A stretch of 64,000 bases of DNA from Locusta migratoria (lineage: Eukaryota > Arthropoda > Insecta > Orthoptera > Acrididae). The position numbers and the translations under genes were made by a program. The stretch covers positions 400,146,502 through 400,210,501 of the forward strand of contig CM048750.1 in assembly GCA_026315105.1 (NCBI GenBank), in the 5' to 3' direction. The notes beneath the pieces were generated by a model. The model was not told the origin of the DNA, searched no databases, and saw only the letters and a program-made list of their open reading frames with translations. This document shows positions 1 through 11,379 of this stretch, piece after piece (within the stretch, counting starts at the first letter, position 1; every line of letters starts with the position of its first letter).

Positions 1-28
1 TGTGTGTGTGTATGTGTGTGTGTGTGTC
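1..28. repeat. (TG)n microsatellite
   Basis: An almost pure TG dinucleotide run opens the window. It lies in the intron downstream of the last visible ft exon. Confidence 0.9.
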
Positions 29-118
29 TTACCTATGTGCCTGTCTATGGATCAGTGAGCATTGCTACCTACCCTAATTCAAAATGGTACTATCTCAAAA
101 TGTATCTGTGTTACATAC

Positions 119-352
119 CTCGAGGATGACAGCAGGAGTGGCGAAGATGAGCGTGCGGCTGTCCCAGACGAGGGTTTGGTTGGGGCGGACACGCAGCGCC
201 TCAGAGCAGGAAGCGCCATTCTGGCAGGGGGTACGCTGGCGACAAGCGCTGTACGCCACCGATGAGGCTGGCAGCAGCGGCGCGGCCCGCGACAGTGCCT
301 CTGCCACTGCCGCCTTGTCACGGTAGCCCTGCGATTGGAAAGCAATCGCGGT
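119..352 (-). CDS. ft: ft exon: juxta-EGF domain end and first cysteines of the EGF region
   Basis: 78 codons, phase 0; acceptor CCCACCAG|ACCGCG, donor CTCGAG|GTATGT. It continues the juxta-EGF domain (SQGYRDKAAVAEAL) and reaches CRQRTPCQNGASC, the hallmark Cys motif preceding the EGF repeats in FAT4-type proteins, followed by LVWDSRTLIFATPAVILE. The next exon, expected to encode the next cysteines, EGF and LamG domains, is beyond the left edge. Confidence 0.9.
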
Positions 353-1605
353 CTGGTGGGTAACACTGCACTGCCAAATCACACAAGTATACACTGTTAA
401 TTTATTGCACTACCATATTCTGTTAACTCTGTTCTTTTGGTGTCTCCTCATACGTTTTAGCCATTCTTTGAGCCTATAATCCCGAGTGAAAAGTGCTTTA
501 TTGTTGATGTGATGTTCTAAAAACTTACTGAAATGTTCTCAGTGAAGCCCTTTTGAAATAAATTGTGTCTCATAACAATGCTCATTATCATTTCTGAAAC
601 ATGCTAGTAAAAGTTGGAACTCTAGAAACATTAAATGGAATCATATAATAATTGAACTAGATACATTAGGTGGAGAACACTGAATAATTACCAGATAGTT
701 TCACAAATATTTTTTGAGAAAGAAGAACTGAGATCAGATTGTGTCCTTTTCTTATTTCTCCTGAGAAATAGAAATAATTGGATATTTTTATGTATATATT
801 CCCACTGAAACATTGTACAAAAATACCAGGCTAAGATTCACCCTCGATGTCCAACACAGCAGGCAGTGGCACTCCCCATTACATCGTCCTTGCACAGAGA
901 CTTTGCACAACTGCACGAAATGGTCACGAGTGTTTGTGTGATGCTTGTTTATATGAGTGTGATTGTGTGTGTACGTGTGTGTGTTTGTAAGATGATGGTC
1001 TTCCTGGACTTCTATTGTGTGGTATCATTTGCTGAGTTCAACATAAAAGTTTATTGTTATTCAAGAAGTGATTGTAATGTTTATAGTGCCACTAACTACA
1101 TTCTAGCATTTCGGATTGTACTTCCCAAAATTGTGTAGTAGCATATAAGCAAAATACAAACAACAGACATAAATCTGGGTAGACAGGTAATTGTAAGTAA
1201 GAGTGGGCCATCGAATATCTATACTACTCGATGAACGACGGAGGCAGGGAACAACTCACTGTTAAAGCTACACAAACCGATATCACCATCAATACAGCAG
1301 TTACTTCCAACGGTCTCGTAATTGTGGGAAGTTAGTGTCACTAAACAAAACAGCGCAATCCTACCAAAAACTTTATGATACTATTTAATTTTTTCTGAGA
1401 TGTCAATTGCTGTTATTGTTAATGACTATCACACTAAATTAAACCACTAAAACAGGGCAACAGTTCATCAAAATGCTCGTTCAACGTATTCAGATGGCAA
1501 TGTCAACTACGAATCTATTTCATTTTCCTCACTGGCGAGTTTGTAACATTATTTTAAACTGCCACCCTCAGCCCGCAGTCCACTGATTCCGCAGTGCACC
1601 GGTAC
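353..1605. other. ft intron, no recognised feature
   Basis: AT-rich intron between the two last ft exons of the window. It holds a short TG-rich stretch near 958-990 and a translated open frame over it (866-1138) that is low-complexity and shows no family. I recognise no element here. Confidence 0.6.
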
Positions 1606-1989
1606 CTGTCGGGAGCGCACGGCGACAGCCATCTCGAGCCCCGTGTCGTCTTGTCGCAGGCCGAAGAGCAGCGGCGCGTCGGCAGGTGCAGGGAAGGTGG
1701 CGCGCAGAGCGTCCACGGCCGCCTTGTAGTGGGCAGCCAAGAAGCGCTCCGCCGTAGCGTTTTCGGCACGCAGCGGCACCGCATTCTCCACGGCCGCCCG
1801 GTCGAAGGCGGCCAGTTCGACCGTGACGGCGGACACAACGTCGGCGTGCACGCCGTCGTTGCCCGCCACTGCCAGAGCCAGCCCCCGGCCCGCCCCCGTC
1901 CCGGCGCTCAGGGACTGTGACAGGGAGGGCAGTGCATGCAGCTCGCACGTACCCACCGGAATAGTGAGTCCACCCCCGCCGGACTGCAC
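1606..1989 (-). CDS. ft: ft exon: domain between cadherin repeats and EGF/LamG region
   Basis: 128 codons, phase 0; acceptor CCCGGCAG|GTGCAG, donor CAG|GTACCG. No cadherin repeat is present. It contains LTIPVGTCELHALPS, then AVAGNDGVHADVVSAVTVEL and an Ala-rich helical stretch ending LLFGLRQDDTGLEMAVAV. FAT4 has the same sequence of elements (IP.GTC.L, NDGVH, FL..HY). This is the conserved juxta-EGF domain of Fat proteins. Unusually Ala- and GC-rich for this window. Confidence 0.92.
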
Positions 1990-2334
1990 CTGCCGGGCAG
2001 AGAAAAATAAGTGCTGTGAAATTGGAGAGGAATACGTGTTAAACGTAACCCGAGTTTGTATAGGAAAACTAGCTAGTCTAATTAAGACCGGGGGATTGTA
2101 ATTTATTTAAAATCCAGAAACAAATAGAGATATAAACATCAATCCACACGTGCCTTAAAAAGATTACAGACACTGAGCTTGCCGATGAGAAACACAGCTA
2201 CAACAGAAAGGTATAAGACACAATGTAAACACAAAATAAATAAATCTTACGTAGAAAATTTGGTAATAGAAATGTATTCTCGAGAAGAGAATGGATACAA
2301 GCACCACAAACATTAACCTAACAAGAAAATTAAT

Positions 2335-2575
2335 GAAACTTTCCCGGTGGATTAAAAGTGTGTGTCGGAACCTGGATTCAAACCTGACACCTTTGTCTTT
2401 CGTGAGCAAGTGCTCTCTGACTTAGCTCCCTGCACACTTCACGGTCCATCCTCAGAGCTTTACTTTACTTCCACCATTACCTTGACTCCTACTTTCTGAA
2501 GGTCCCAGGATAGAATCCAGAATCCAGCACACAGTTTTAATCTGCAGGAAAAGCTTCACGGAGTGAAAATATTGT
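2335..2575 (-). mobile_element. Degenerate tRNA-derived SINE
   Basis: On the minus strand there is an A-box-like GCACTTGCTCACGAAAG, then a B-box-like GGTTTGAATCC and the phrase ACACACTTTTAATCC. A second, diverged stretch of the same family (AGCACACAGTTTTAATC) lies at about 2527-2542. This layout (tRNA-like head followed by a CACAGTTTTAATCTGC body) resembles a SINE family common in insects. No target duplication was identified. It is too diverged to be a tRNA gene. Confidence 0.5.
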
Positions 2576-2639
2576 TCGAGAAAATTAAAAATGTCATTGA
2601 TAACGACATGAACACAATAAAACAAGACAATTAGCTACA

Positions 2640-3796
2640 AAAACTAAAACCCTGAAAGCCTTTAGAGAACTAATACACAGAGAAAACACAATTATAACTA
2701 AAAAAAAAAGGCTCAGTGGCTCTTATCGACAAGGTAAAGTACAATAACAAGACCTCAAAATATAAAATCACAAAACTAAACACAAAAATGAAAACTATAC
2801 TAAATGCTGTAGAACACACAATGGATGACAAACAGAAGGCTCATATGACATGTATTAAACCTAATGCACCAAAATTCTGGAGCCAAACAAAACTTTATTT
2901 TAATAAATATCTGTGTTAGAATGGTTGTTAATAACAGGAAAGTGCCCCTTGCCAGATATTTGCTAAATGTACTCATGCAACAGAATAAGACAAAATTATA
3001 GTCAATGAAAAACACAGAAGTATTTATAATCCATCATAGAAGGCTTATAATTATATACGTGATACAACTATGTTGATCTCATTTGATGTTGAAAACAATG
3101 ACTCCACAATCTCAGTCAAAGAAAAAATTAAGATAGTAGAACAAGAACACACAACAGAGATAATTACACTCCTACACTGCACAACAGAACACAATAATTT
3201 TGAATTCACTAAAGAATTCCACTAACAAGGAGAAGGGCTATTGGTGGGATTTCCCTTTTCTTTATTAACAAAATAGAAAAGAAGAATACTTCAAGAAATA
3301 GTACCAGCAAATTACATTATAATATATTGGGGAAGATAATGGCCCATATCCATTGCTTCAGAGATGAACCAGAAAATACAATAGACCAACTACACACAGA
3401 GATAAACACAAGTTCACTTTAGGCCAAATGGGCGAATAAATTTTCTATATATATATTCAAGATAAAAAAAACCAACACTTATTCAGCAAATACAAAAAAC
3501 ACTAGTCCACCATAATAGTACATCAGTCTTCTAACCACCCACAGGCCCAATAACAATCAGCTCTCAGATATATGTTGCACAAAGTGAATGCAGCACCAAT
3601 CGGTAAGCACAACTACAATAAGGAACAAGGCATAATAACACAGTAGAAAAGAATAATGGATACCAAGAAACCATTGTTACAAAACTGAATAAGAGAGGTC
3701 AGAAGAAAATAAAAATAAAGAATCAAAACACCTCACAAAGCCAGGGGTTAACAACACATGCTGTGAACTCCCAAACAACACCACCACCACCACCAC
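2640..3796 (+). pseudogene. Penelope-like element, RT part (first piece of an interrupted copy)
   Basis: Translated in broken frames the segment gives PNAPKFW (compare the PLE motif TAP.FYG.PK), VVNNRKVPLARYL, ISFDVENNDSTISVKEKI and GLLVGFPFSLL, which match in order the RT fingers and palm of Penelope-type elements (SFDV..LFT..PV and G..MG.P.SP). It ends in NNGYQETIVTKLNK before a CAC-rich tract. The copy is then interrupted at 3807/3808 by an RTE element and continues at 6669. Many stops; old. Typical PLEs encode an RT followed by a GIY-YIG endonuclease; the likely endonuclease is at 9165-9480. Confidence 0.55.
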
Positions 3797-3807
3797 CACT
3801 TCAGTAT
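3797..3807. repeat. Target-site duplication of RTE (left copy)
   Basis: CACTTCAGTAT, repeated exactly at 6658-6668 on the other side of the RTE copy. Confidence 0.85.
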
Positions 3808-6657
3808 TATTATTGTTGTTGTTGTTGTTGTGGTCTTCAGTGTGGAGACTAGTTTGATGCAGCTCTCCACAATGCTCTATCCTGTGCAAGCCTCTTCATC
3901 TCCACATAAGAACGACAACCTACATCTGTCTGAATCTGCTTACTGTATCCATCTCTTGGTCTTACTCTGCGATTTTTACCCCACACACTTCCCTCCAATG
4001 CTAAATTCACAATTCCTTGATGTCTAAGAATGGATCCTACCAATCTATCTCTTCTTTTAGTCAAGGTATGCCAGAAATTTCTTTTCTCCCCAATTCTGTT
4101 CAGTACCTCATTAGTTACGCGATCCACCCACCTAACTTCAGCATTCTTCTGCAGCATCATATTTCAAAAGCCTCTATCCTCTTCCTGTCCACACTGTTTA
4201 TCGTCCATGTCTCACTCCCAAACAAGGCAACACTCCATACAAATGCCTTCAGAAAGGACTTCCTTAGGCTTAAATCAATATTCGATGTTAACAAATTTCT
4301 CTTTTTCAAAAACGCTTTTCTTCCCATTGCCATTCTGCATTTTATATCCTCTGTACTGCAATCATCGCATGTTATTTTACTGCCCAAGTAACAAAACTTA
4401 TCTACCTCCTTTATTGCTTCGTTTCTCAATCTAATTCCTTCAGCATCACCTGATTTTCTTACACTACACTCCATTACCCTAGTTTTGCTCTTGTAAATGT
4501 TCATCTTATATGCACCTTTCAGCACACTGTCCATTCCAGGTCCTTGGCTGTATCTGACAGAATTACTATGTCGTCGGCAAAACGCAATGTTTTTAATTCT
4601 TCACCCTGAACTTTAATTCCTTCTCCAAATTTCTCCTTGCTTTCCTTTATAGCTTGCTCAATGTACAAATTGAATAACAATGGAGAGAGACTACAACAAT
4701 GTCTTACTCCCTTTCCAACCACTGCATCCCTTTCATGCCCTTCAACTCTGACAACCGCTGTCTGGTTTTTGTACAAGTTGTAAATAACCTTACGCTCCCT
4801 ATATTTTACTCCTGCTTGTTTCAGAACTTGAAAGAGTTTATTCGAATCAACATTGGCAAAAGCCTTCTCCAAATCTACAAAAGCTAGAAATGTAGGTTTG
4901 CCTTTTCTTAATCTATCTTCTAGGATAAGCCGTAAAGTGAGTATTGCCTCCCTAGTTCCTACATTTCTCCTGAACCCAAACTGATCTTCCCCCGAGGTCG
5001 GCTTATACCAGTTTTTCCATCCTTCTGTATATAATTCGTGTTAATATTTTGCAACCATGACTTATTAAACGGACGGTTCTGTAGTTTTCACACCTGTCTG
5101 CACCTGATTTCTTTGGAATGGTGATTATTACATTTTTCTTAATGTCTGAGGGTACTTCACCTGTCTCATACATCTTACACACCAGGTGAAACAGGTTTGT
5201 CATGGCTGGTTCTCCCAGAGACTTCAGTAGCTCTGAGGGAATATCATCTACTCCAGGGGCCTTGTTTCAACTTAGGTCTTTCAGGGCTCTGTCAAATTCT
5301 TCTCTCAGTTCAGTATCTCCTATTTCATCTTCATCTACATCCTGTTCCCTTCCTACAATATTGTCTCGAAGTTCATTTCCTTTGTAGAGCCCCTCTAAAC
5401 ACTCTTTCCACCTTTCAGCTTTCCCTTCTTTGCTGAGAACTGGTTTTCCATCAGTGTCCTTGATATTCATAGAGCTGTTTTTCTTATCTCCAAATGTTTC
5501 TTTTATTTTCCTGTAAGCTGTATCTATTTTTCCCCTATTTATACATTCTTCTACATCCTTGCATTTGCCTTCTAGCCGCTTCTGCTTAGCCATTTTGCAC
5601 TTCCTGTCAATCTCATTTCTTAGTCGTCTGTACTCCATTTTGCCTGTTTCATTTACTGCATTTTTATATTTTCTCCTTTCATCGATTAAATTTAGTATCT
5701 CCTGTGATATCCAAGGATTTTTTGCAGGTCTTGCCTTTCTACCTATTTTGTCCTCTGCTACCTTTACTATTTCATCTCTCAATTTTACCCATTCCTCCTC
5801 TACTGTTTTATTTTCCCCTGTTTCTGTCAATTGTTGCCTAAAGCTCCCTCTGAAATTCTTAAGAACCTCAGGTTCCTTCAATTTATTCAGGTCCCATCTC
5901 CTTATTTTCCTACCTTTTTGTAGTTTCTTCAGTTTCAGCCTACAGTTCATAACCAACAAGTTATGGTCAGAGTCTATATCTGCCCCTGGGTATGTCTTAC
6001 ACTGTAAAACCTGGTTCCGAAATCTATGTCTTACCATTATAAAATCTATCTGGTATCTCCCGGTGTCTCCTGGTCTCTTCCACATATACAACCTTATTTT
6101 GTGATTCTTGAACCACTTGTTTGTTATAACTAAATTATGTTCCGTGCAAAATTCGACCAGGCGGCTTCCTCTTTCATTACTTTTGCCCAGACCATATTCA
6201 CCTACTATCTTCCCTTCCCTTCCTTGTCCTACTACCGAATTCCAGTCTCCCATAACAATTAAGTTTTCCTCTCCCTTAATTGTCTGAATAATTTTCTTTA
6301 GCTCCTCATATATTTCTTCGATTTCCTCATCATCGGCAGAGCTAGTTGGCATATAAACCTGTACTACTGTTGTCGGTGTTGGCTTCGTATCTATCTTGAC
6401 AATGATAATGCGATCACTGTGCTGGTCATAGTAGTTTACCCACCCGCATTCCTATTATCTTATTCATTATCAATCCTACTCCTGTGATACCCCCAATTGA
6501 TTTTGTATTTATAATCCTGTACTCATCTGACCAGAAATCCTGTTAATCCTGCCACTGAACTTCACTAATCCGCACTATATTTAACTTCAACCTATCCATT
6601 TCCCTTTTTAAATTTACTAATTTTCCTACTCTATTAAGGGATCTAACATTCCATGCT
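3808..6657 (-). mobile_element. Near full-length RTE-type LINE
   Basis: From 5' (right) to 3' (left): APE-type endonuclease, reverse transcriptase with FADDIVIL (near 4577), the C-terminal domain (CYLGSKIT, WTINSVDRKRIEAFE, WCYRRML-like), then a short 3' end reading CTGAAGACCACAACAACAAC. The simple-repeat tail instead of poly(A) and the lack of a gag ORF are typical of RTE. The 5' end is slightly truncated, entering within the endonuclease start. An exact 11-bp duplication flanks it. Frameshifts and stops break the ORF, for example around 6450, between 5260 and 5000 and near 4530. It sits in the 13.8-kb ft intron in the same orientation as ft. Confidence 0.88.
5267..6352 (-). pseudogene. RTE endonuclease and linker, longest open piece
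   Basis: 361 codons open. Visible motifs: LIVMGDWNSVVG (compare the APE motif GDFN), GRYQIDFIMV and DSDHNLLVMNC (the D..SDH catalytic end of APE-type nucleases). Then comes a basic Lys/Glu-rich linker and the RT entry KPVLSKEGKAERWKE and RALKDLS. Sequence upstream on the same strand continues the endonuclease N-terminus in disrupted frames to about 6650. In insect annotations this protein is often called 'craniofacial development protein 2-like', but it is a transposon product. Confidence 0.85.
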
Positions 6658-6668
6658 CACTTCAGTAT
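6658..6668. repeat. Target-site duplication of RTE (right copy)
   Basis: CACTTCAGTAT, identical to 3797-3807. Confidence 0.85.
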
Positions 6669-6800
6669 ATAACACAAAAATTCAACAAACCAGAACACAC
6701 TCACATAGGAAAATAAAGTAACACACAGAACTAGAAATATCCTCAAAAAAGAATGAAAAAGTAGCATACCACAGCAATAACTCAATATATAATATAAATT
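6669..6800 (+). pseudogene. Penelope-like element, second piece
   Basis: Continuation of the copy at 2640-3796 once the RTE is removed. It reads roughly KIK..TELEISSKKNEKVAYHSNNSIYN, resembling the PLE stretch I..I.KK..IK.AY.TNN.I.N between RT and GIY-YIG. Short and decayed, so mainly supported by position and strand. Confidence 0.4.
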
Positions 6801-6825
6801 TTTTTCAAAAGAGATTGATTGCAAA

Positions 6826-6955
6826 AAAGGACAAGCTTTCGGAACACAGTACCTTATTCAGGTGGGAGAGCAGAAGGAACTGTATTCTGAAAGCTTGTCC
6901 TTTTTTGTCCCTATTTCTTTTTTCCATTTGTGTCACTATCGGCACAGATTGGAAA
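6826..6955. repeat. Inverted pair of Penelope-tail hairpin sequences
   Basis: GGACAAGCTTTCGGAACAC (minus-sense unit) is followed by TGTATTCTGAAAGCTTGTCC (plus-sense unit), so two copies of the same tail sequence face each other. A cleaner single copy is at 40430-40500. The minus-sense unit has CTGAATA where that copy has CTGATGA. Confidence 0.6.
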
Positions 6956-7423
6956 CAGAAAAGTGGATGTATGACAAATATAAGGAAATTCAACAAGATC
7001 TAAGTGGAGGTCAAAAGTGATGAAGCCTACTCAGAAATTAGAACAATGCAGATAAAAACAAGAACAAAAACGAGATATTGTTAATGCGGGGGAAATTCTG
7101 GAAGAAGAGAGTAGTGTAGATATCAACATCATAGGGCCACCTATATCCAAAGAGTTTCTTCAACAGTGCTTTGAATGATCACAGCCAAACAGTAATAATA
7201 AAAAAAAAAAGAAATGCTTTGGACTGTGAGAACAATAGAACTATCTCCTTAGTATTCCACACTTCTAAAATAAAATTAAGCATAATGAAAAATCGAATAG
7301 AAAAGAAAATTGAGGCAAACCTAGGAGAAGACCAATTTGGATTTAGATATGGAAATGGAACTAGAGAGGGAATGCTATCTCTGAGGATGGTATTAGAAAG
7401 ATGAATTGGAGTAAATAGAAATA

Positions 7424-7547
7424 CATACTTGACCCTTATAGATTTTCAAAAAGCATTTGATATGGTTAATTGGAAATGTTTATTTCATACTTGACCCTTA
7501 TAGATTTTCAAAAAGCATTTGACATGGTTAATTGGAAATGTTTATTC
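7424..7547 (+). repeat. 62-bp tandem duplication inside LINE RT
   Basis: Two adjacent copies with a period of 62 bases (7424-7485 and 7486-7547), nearly identical, starting CATACTTGACCCTTATAG and covering the codons for DFQKAFDMVNW. Because 62 is not a multiple of three, the duplication frameshifts the element. Confidence 0.9.
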
Positions 7548-7971
7548 CGAACAATGAAGGAAATAAATCTTGATTGGAAGGACAGAAGATTAATTTGGAA
7601 ACTGTATAAAAGACAGGAAGCAGAGATAGAAGTGAATGGTGTTAAGAAGAAAGCAAAAATAAGGAGGGGAGTAAGACAAGGATGCCCATTATCACCACAT
7701 TTGTTCAACTTATTTATTGAAAAAGCCATTGAAAAGTTGAAAAGAATAACCAAAGGAATTAAAATTAATGGGGAACGAATACACTTCATCCGTTTTGCAG
7801 ATGATATAGTATTACTTGCTGACTCAGTAAAGGAAATGAAGTTTATGTTGTTAAATTTGTCAAAATCCTAGGAGAATTTAATCTAAAAATTAATAATAAG
7901 GGGAAAAATACTATGGTTATATAATTATATATTTTTGGCATCGTTAAAGCATTCAATGAATGAAATAAATT

Positions 7972-8467
7972 GCAAATTTGCAATCAGTTATGGCTTCACT
8001 GTACTAGGTTTAGATGGAATACCAAAGTGCAGCGAATGAAAATTTGTGCCCGGCTGGGATTCGAATCCGGGATCTCCTGCTTACTAGACAGACTGCAGAG
8101 GACTCTTCCCTGCACGTCTCTCGCCACACCAAAATCTCCATTCGCCACACTGTCTCATTTGTTATACCACAGCCTATTTGTTCTGTAATGCTTGCAGCCA
8201 CAATACTGTATTCCCGCATCAGGAAGAACAGACCATGAGGTATCGAGACACAATTAATTGTCGTCAGGAGCCCAGCCTCGGCATGTATACAATTATATAT
8301 TTTGGAAGACAGCGTTCAATGAATGAAATAAATCACAATCCTGATGTGTCTGCCTAGTAAGTAGGAGATCCCGGGTTCAAATCCCGGCCGGGCACAAATT
8401 TTCATTCGTCGCACTTTAGTATTCCATCTAAACCTAGTACAGTGAAGCCATAACTGATTGCAAATTG
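7972..8467. mobile_element. Fold-back element with tRNA-like arms
   Basis: Arms of about 123 bp (7972-8094 and 8345-8467) are inverted copies of each other at high identity. Each contains a tRNA 3'-half-like segment (GGGTTCAAATCCCGGCCGGG on the plus strand of the right arm). In addition, about 50 bp just left of the left arm (7920-7970) recurs as a direct repeat just left of the right arm (8287-8337). This suggests two tRNA-derived units that ended up head to head. It splits the LINE at 6960-9160. Confidence 0.7.
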
Positions 8468-9164
8468 CGATTTTTTTTTTTACTATTTTTTAAAGAAAAA
8501 AGATAAAAAGAACTACGGTAGTAGGGAAGACAAAAGAAAATGGTAAAGTTAATATTAAACTATAAGATTATGTTCTAGAGCAGGTTGAGAACTCTGTTAC
8601 TTGGGGAGCACCATCACTGACTACAATAAATGTATCACAGATATAAAGAGAAGAATAACCTCGGCAAATCAAGCTTTCCAAAATAAAAGGAACTTACTAA
8701 CAGACAATCATATAAGTCTTGTAAGTAGGAAGAAGTTTCCCAAAACTCTTGTTTGGAGTGTCTTAACATACGGATGTCACGTGTGGACTCTGGGAAAGGC
8801 AGAGAAAAAGAGACTGGAAGCAATGGAAATGTGGATATGGAGAAGAATGATGAGAACAACCTGGGTAGATAGGAAAAGTAATGAACAGGTCTTAACAGAA
8901 GTGAATGACAACAGAACACTGTTAAATTATAGAGGAAGAAGAAAATCAAAAATGATAGGGCACATAATGAGACACAACCACATGCTAAAGAATGTATTTG
9001 AAGGAAAAGTTTTAGGGAAAAAAAACCAAGAGGCAGGCCAAGAGCAACGTATTTTAATAACATCAAAGAAGATATGGGGATAAAATCGTATGAAGAATTG
9101 AAGAGGATGACAATGACGAGAAGGACGTAGCTAAATCGACAAGGTATAGCCTTTAGTTTATTAT

Positions 9165-9480
9165 GACGATGAAGTGTAACAGGTATTCTGCTCTATACTT
9201 AGGCAGAACATTTGAAATAGGATATAAAGAACATACTAGATCATGGAAATATGGAACCAGGCATTCAATATTTACCGAACATATCCGGCAAGAAAACTAC
9301 CACCCAACACCTTAGAAATAGACATGAACATAGCGAAAATAAGCGGTAAGATATACAGTATCTCTTAACCCTCAAAGATAATTTTGAAACATTAAAAGGT
9401 ACCCAAATTCATGAGCTAAATCACTGTCAACAATTCAAAAACATTTGACAAGCTGTGTATAACTCACTCAAGTGTTGTTA
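9165..9480 (+). pseudogene. Penelope-like GIY-YIG endonuclease remnant (third piece)
   Basis: Reads KCNRYSALYLGRTFEIGYKEHTRSW, then STFTEHI-like HSIFTEHIRQENYHPT. This corresponds to the PLE endonuclease pattern C..YYIGQTGR.F..RYKEH followed by S.FAEHI...HP. Same strand and right order relative to 2640-3796 and 6669-6800, so probably the same copy. The GIY-type Tyr-Ile-Gly is changed to YLG. Confidence 0.5.
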
Positions 9481-9987
9481 ATTAGTCATACATTATAAAC
9501 TACATATGTACACTGAACATATGAATCAAAATTTGAACTGAGGCTGTGATTGCAGAGGCACTCGGCATTGAGCAAAATGGGAGCTTCTGCCTGAACTCCA
9601 GGCATAAGTACTGGGGTTCAGCATTCACATGTCGAGTACAGGCTTGGCGAACCCGGGGACCATGAGCTGGGGACTGGTACGTGCCGCCAGTCCTCTGACA
9701 CCGTAACCTCTGAGCTCGCTTCAGTGACCACCGTGTGGCGCAGTGGTGGAATGTTGTGTGTACCGGGGAATGGGTGTCTGGGTCACAAGGAAGGAAATAC
9801 CTCTTATAAAAAACCGCTCAACCAAGGTGTGCTACGTGCTGATGGAATGCGTGGCTGTTGAGGTGGAACAGTCGTTAGCGAGCATCCTCTGGGGGCACTG
9901 CTGCACCTCAGCTGTATAAGGCTTATCTAGGCGTGCGGGGCTCTGTCTAGGCGGACATTTAATTCCCTAGCTGCTTGTGGGACCGAG

Positions 9988-11324
9988 ATGGATCCTTTGA
10001 CAAATTTTAAACCACCTGGTGGGATGGGCATACCACTGGGGGGTAACAACACCCACGCTAATAAGGGGGCTCGGGTAGCCAGTCCTCCTGATTTAGGACC
10101 TCATTCAAAACAAGGTGGGAATAGTTACGGAACACAAAATGTATTTTTTATTATCAAACGGAAAGAGGGTACATTTGAAAAAGTGTCCCCTTTTTACATT
10201 CAGAATGGTCTGGAAGGCATTGCTGGCGATTTAAAATCTATTAAGCAGTTGCACAATGGTACATTGTCGGTGGAAACCAGCAATTCACAACAAGCAGCAA
10301 ACCTGCAGAAAGCCGCATGCCTCGGCAAATTTCCTATCGAGGCAGAGTTACGTGCCACGCTGAACAGCAGCAAAGGTGTAGTTATGTGCAGGGACTTGGT
10401 GGAAATGACAACTGAAGAACTAAAAGGAGAGTGAGCAAAGGACAGCATTGTAGATGTTCAGAACACAATGAAAAGGGTGGTTGGGGAGTTAATGAAATCA
10501 GATTCCTTCATCCTCACCTTCAACAGCCCTAAACTCTCAAAGTACATCAAGGCAGGTTACCTACGGCTGAATATCCTGCCCTATGTCCCGAACCCGATAT
10601 GCGCTTAAGTGTCAGCGTTTTGGGCATATCACCTTGCAAGGACAAAGTGACTTGTGGAAAATGTGGTAAGGCAGCACATGATGGAGTAGATTGTTCACCA
10701 CCTCCAAAGTGTGTGAACTGCTATGGTGAACATCCAGTTTGGAGCAGGGACTGCAGTGTGTACTTGGAGGAAAAGAAAGTGCAGGAAATAAAGACAACAA
10801 AGCAATTTCCTATGGTGAGGCCAAGAAGATCTTTCAGGCCATGCAGCCTCCTTCCTTTGCTACATCTTTTGCTGCAGTTGTTCAAAAGGTGGTTTCTAAG
10901 GCCGATACTGCCACGCAAACTGAGGTCACTAGTGTCGGTACCGACACCTGTACCTGCCAGTGCCCTTGCAAGGCTGCAGCTGTTACTGTGTTTGAAGACT
11001 CGCAAAGCTACTGTTGTTACTATTGAAGAGTTTTCAGTGCCCTCTTCAGTAGAGGTTGCTGCTCCGATCTTATCACCCTCTAAGTCAGTGGCTATTCAAA
11101 AGACCAGCACAGCCCCTTCTACTGGTGCTATCTCCACTGTAAAGGCTGCTAAGCCGAAGAAGACACCAGCAAAAATTCAGATTCAGCTTAAGGCAGGTAA
11201 TAAACCCTCTGACTACATAGAGGTCATTATACCTGACCTCCCCTCTGAATCCGCCCCAGAGCTTATGGATCTGGATATCCCACAGGGGCAATCTTCTCGC
11301 CCCAATACTGACCCTTCCCCTTAG
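9988..11324 (+). pseudogene. I-type LINE ORF1 (gag-like, zinc knuckles)
   Basis: The N-terminal part (9988-10434) is an RNA-binding-like gag domain (VFFIIKRKEGTFEKVSPFYI, LRATLNSSKGVVMCRDL). After a frameshift and stop, 10599-11324 contains two zinc knuckles, CGKCGKAAHDGVDC and CVNCYGEHPVWSRDC, and a Pro/Ala-rich tail. A further partial knuckle (CQRFGHITL) precedes them in another frame. Translation start is probably the ATG at 9988. Confidence 0.75.
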
Positions 11325-11379
11325 TTCAGTTTCCTCACCTCGGCGGAAAGAGAAGGTGAAAATACAACCCCTGTAATAG

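Larger units (their letters stand above)
6960..9160 (+). mobile_element. Decayed non-LTR retrotransposon (LINE) with RT
   Basis: Plus-strand coding pieces: an RT start (LGEDQFGFRYGNGTREG), RT palm (LIDFQKAFDMVNW, RRGVRQGCPLSPHLFNLFIEKA, FADDIVLLADSV at about 7795-7830) and the C-terminal region (LGSTITDYNKC, KTLVWSVLTYGCHVWTLGKAEKKRLEAMEMWIWRRMM, VLGKKN). It is related to, but clearly distinct from, the RTE copies. Between RT and C-terminus it is interrupted by the tRNA-like fold-back at 7972-8467. No endonuclease was recognised, so it is 5' truncated. A 62-bp tandem duplication in the RT shifts the frame. Confidence 0.75.

Noticed and set aside
1594..1920. Plus-strand open frames over the ft exons (also 84-326, 23910-24107, 36540-36854, 59513-59883)
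   Set aside because: They are antisense shadows of GC-rich exons. The minus strand has cadherin motifs and splice sites; the plus translations have no recognisable features.
5267..6352. A host 'craniofacial development protein 2-like' gene
   Set aside because: The ORF is the endonuclease of an RTE element with RT downstream, a simple-repeat 3' end and an exact target duplication.
8360..8396. tRNA gene (similarly at 43150-43185 and 63650-63685)
   Set aside because: Only a B-box or 3'-half-like segment is present, embedded in repeat families. No complete cloverleaf could be drawn.
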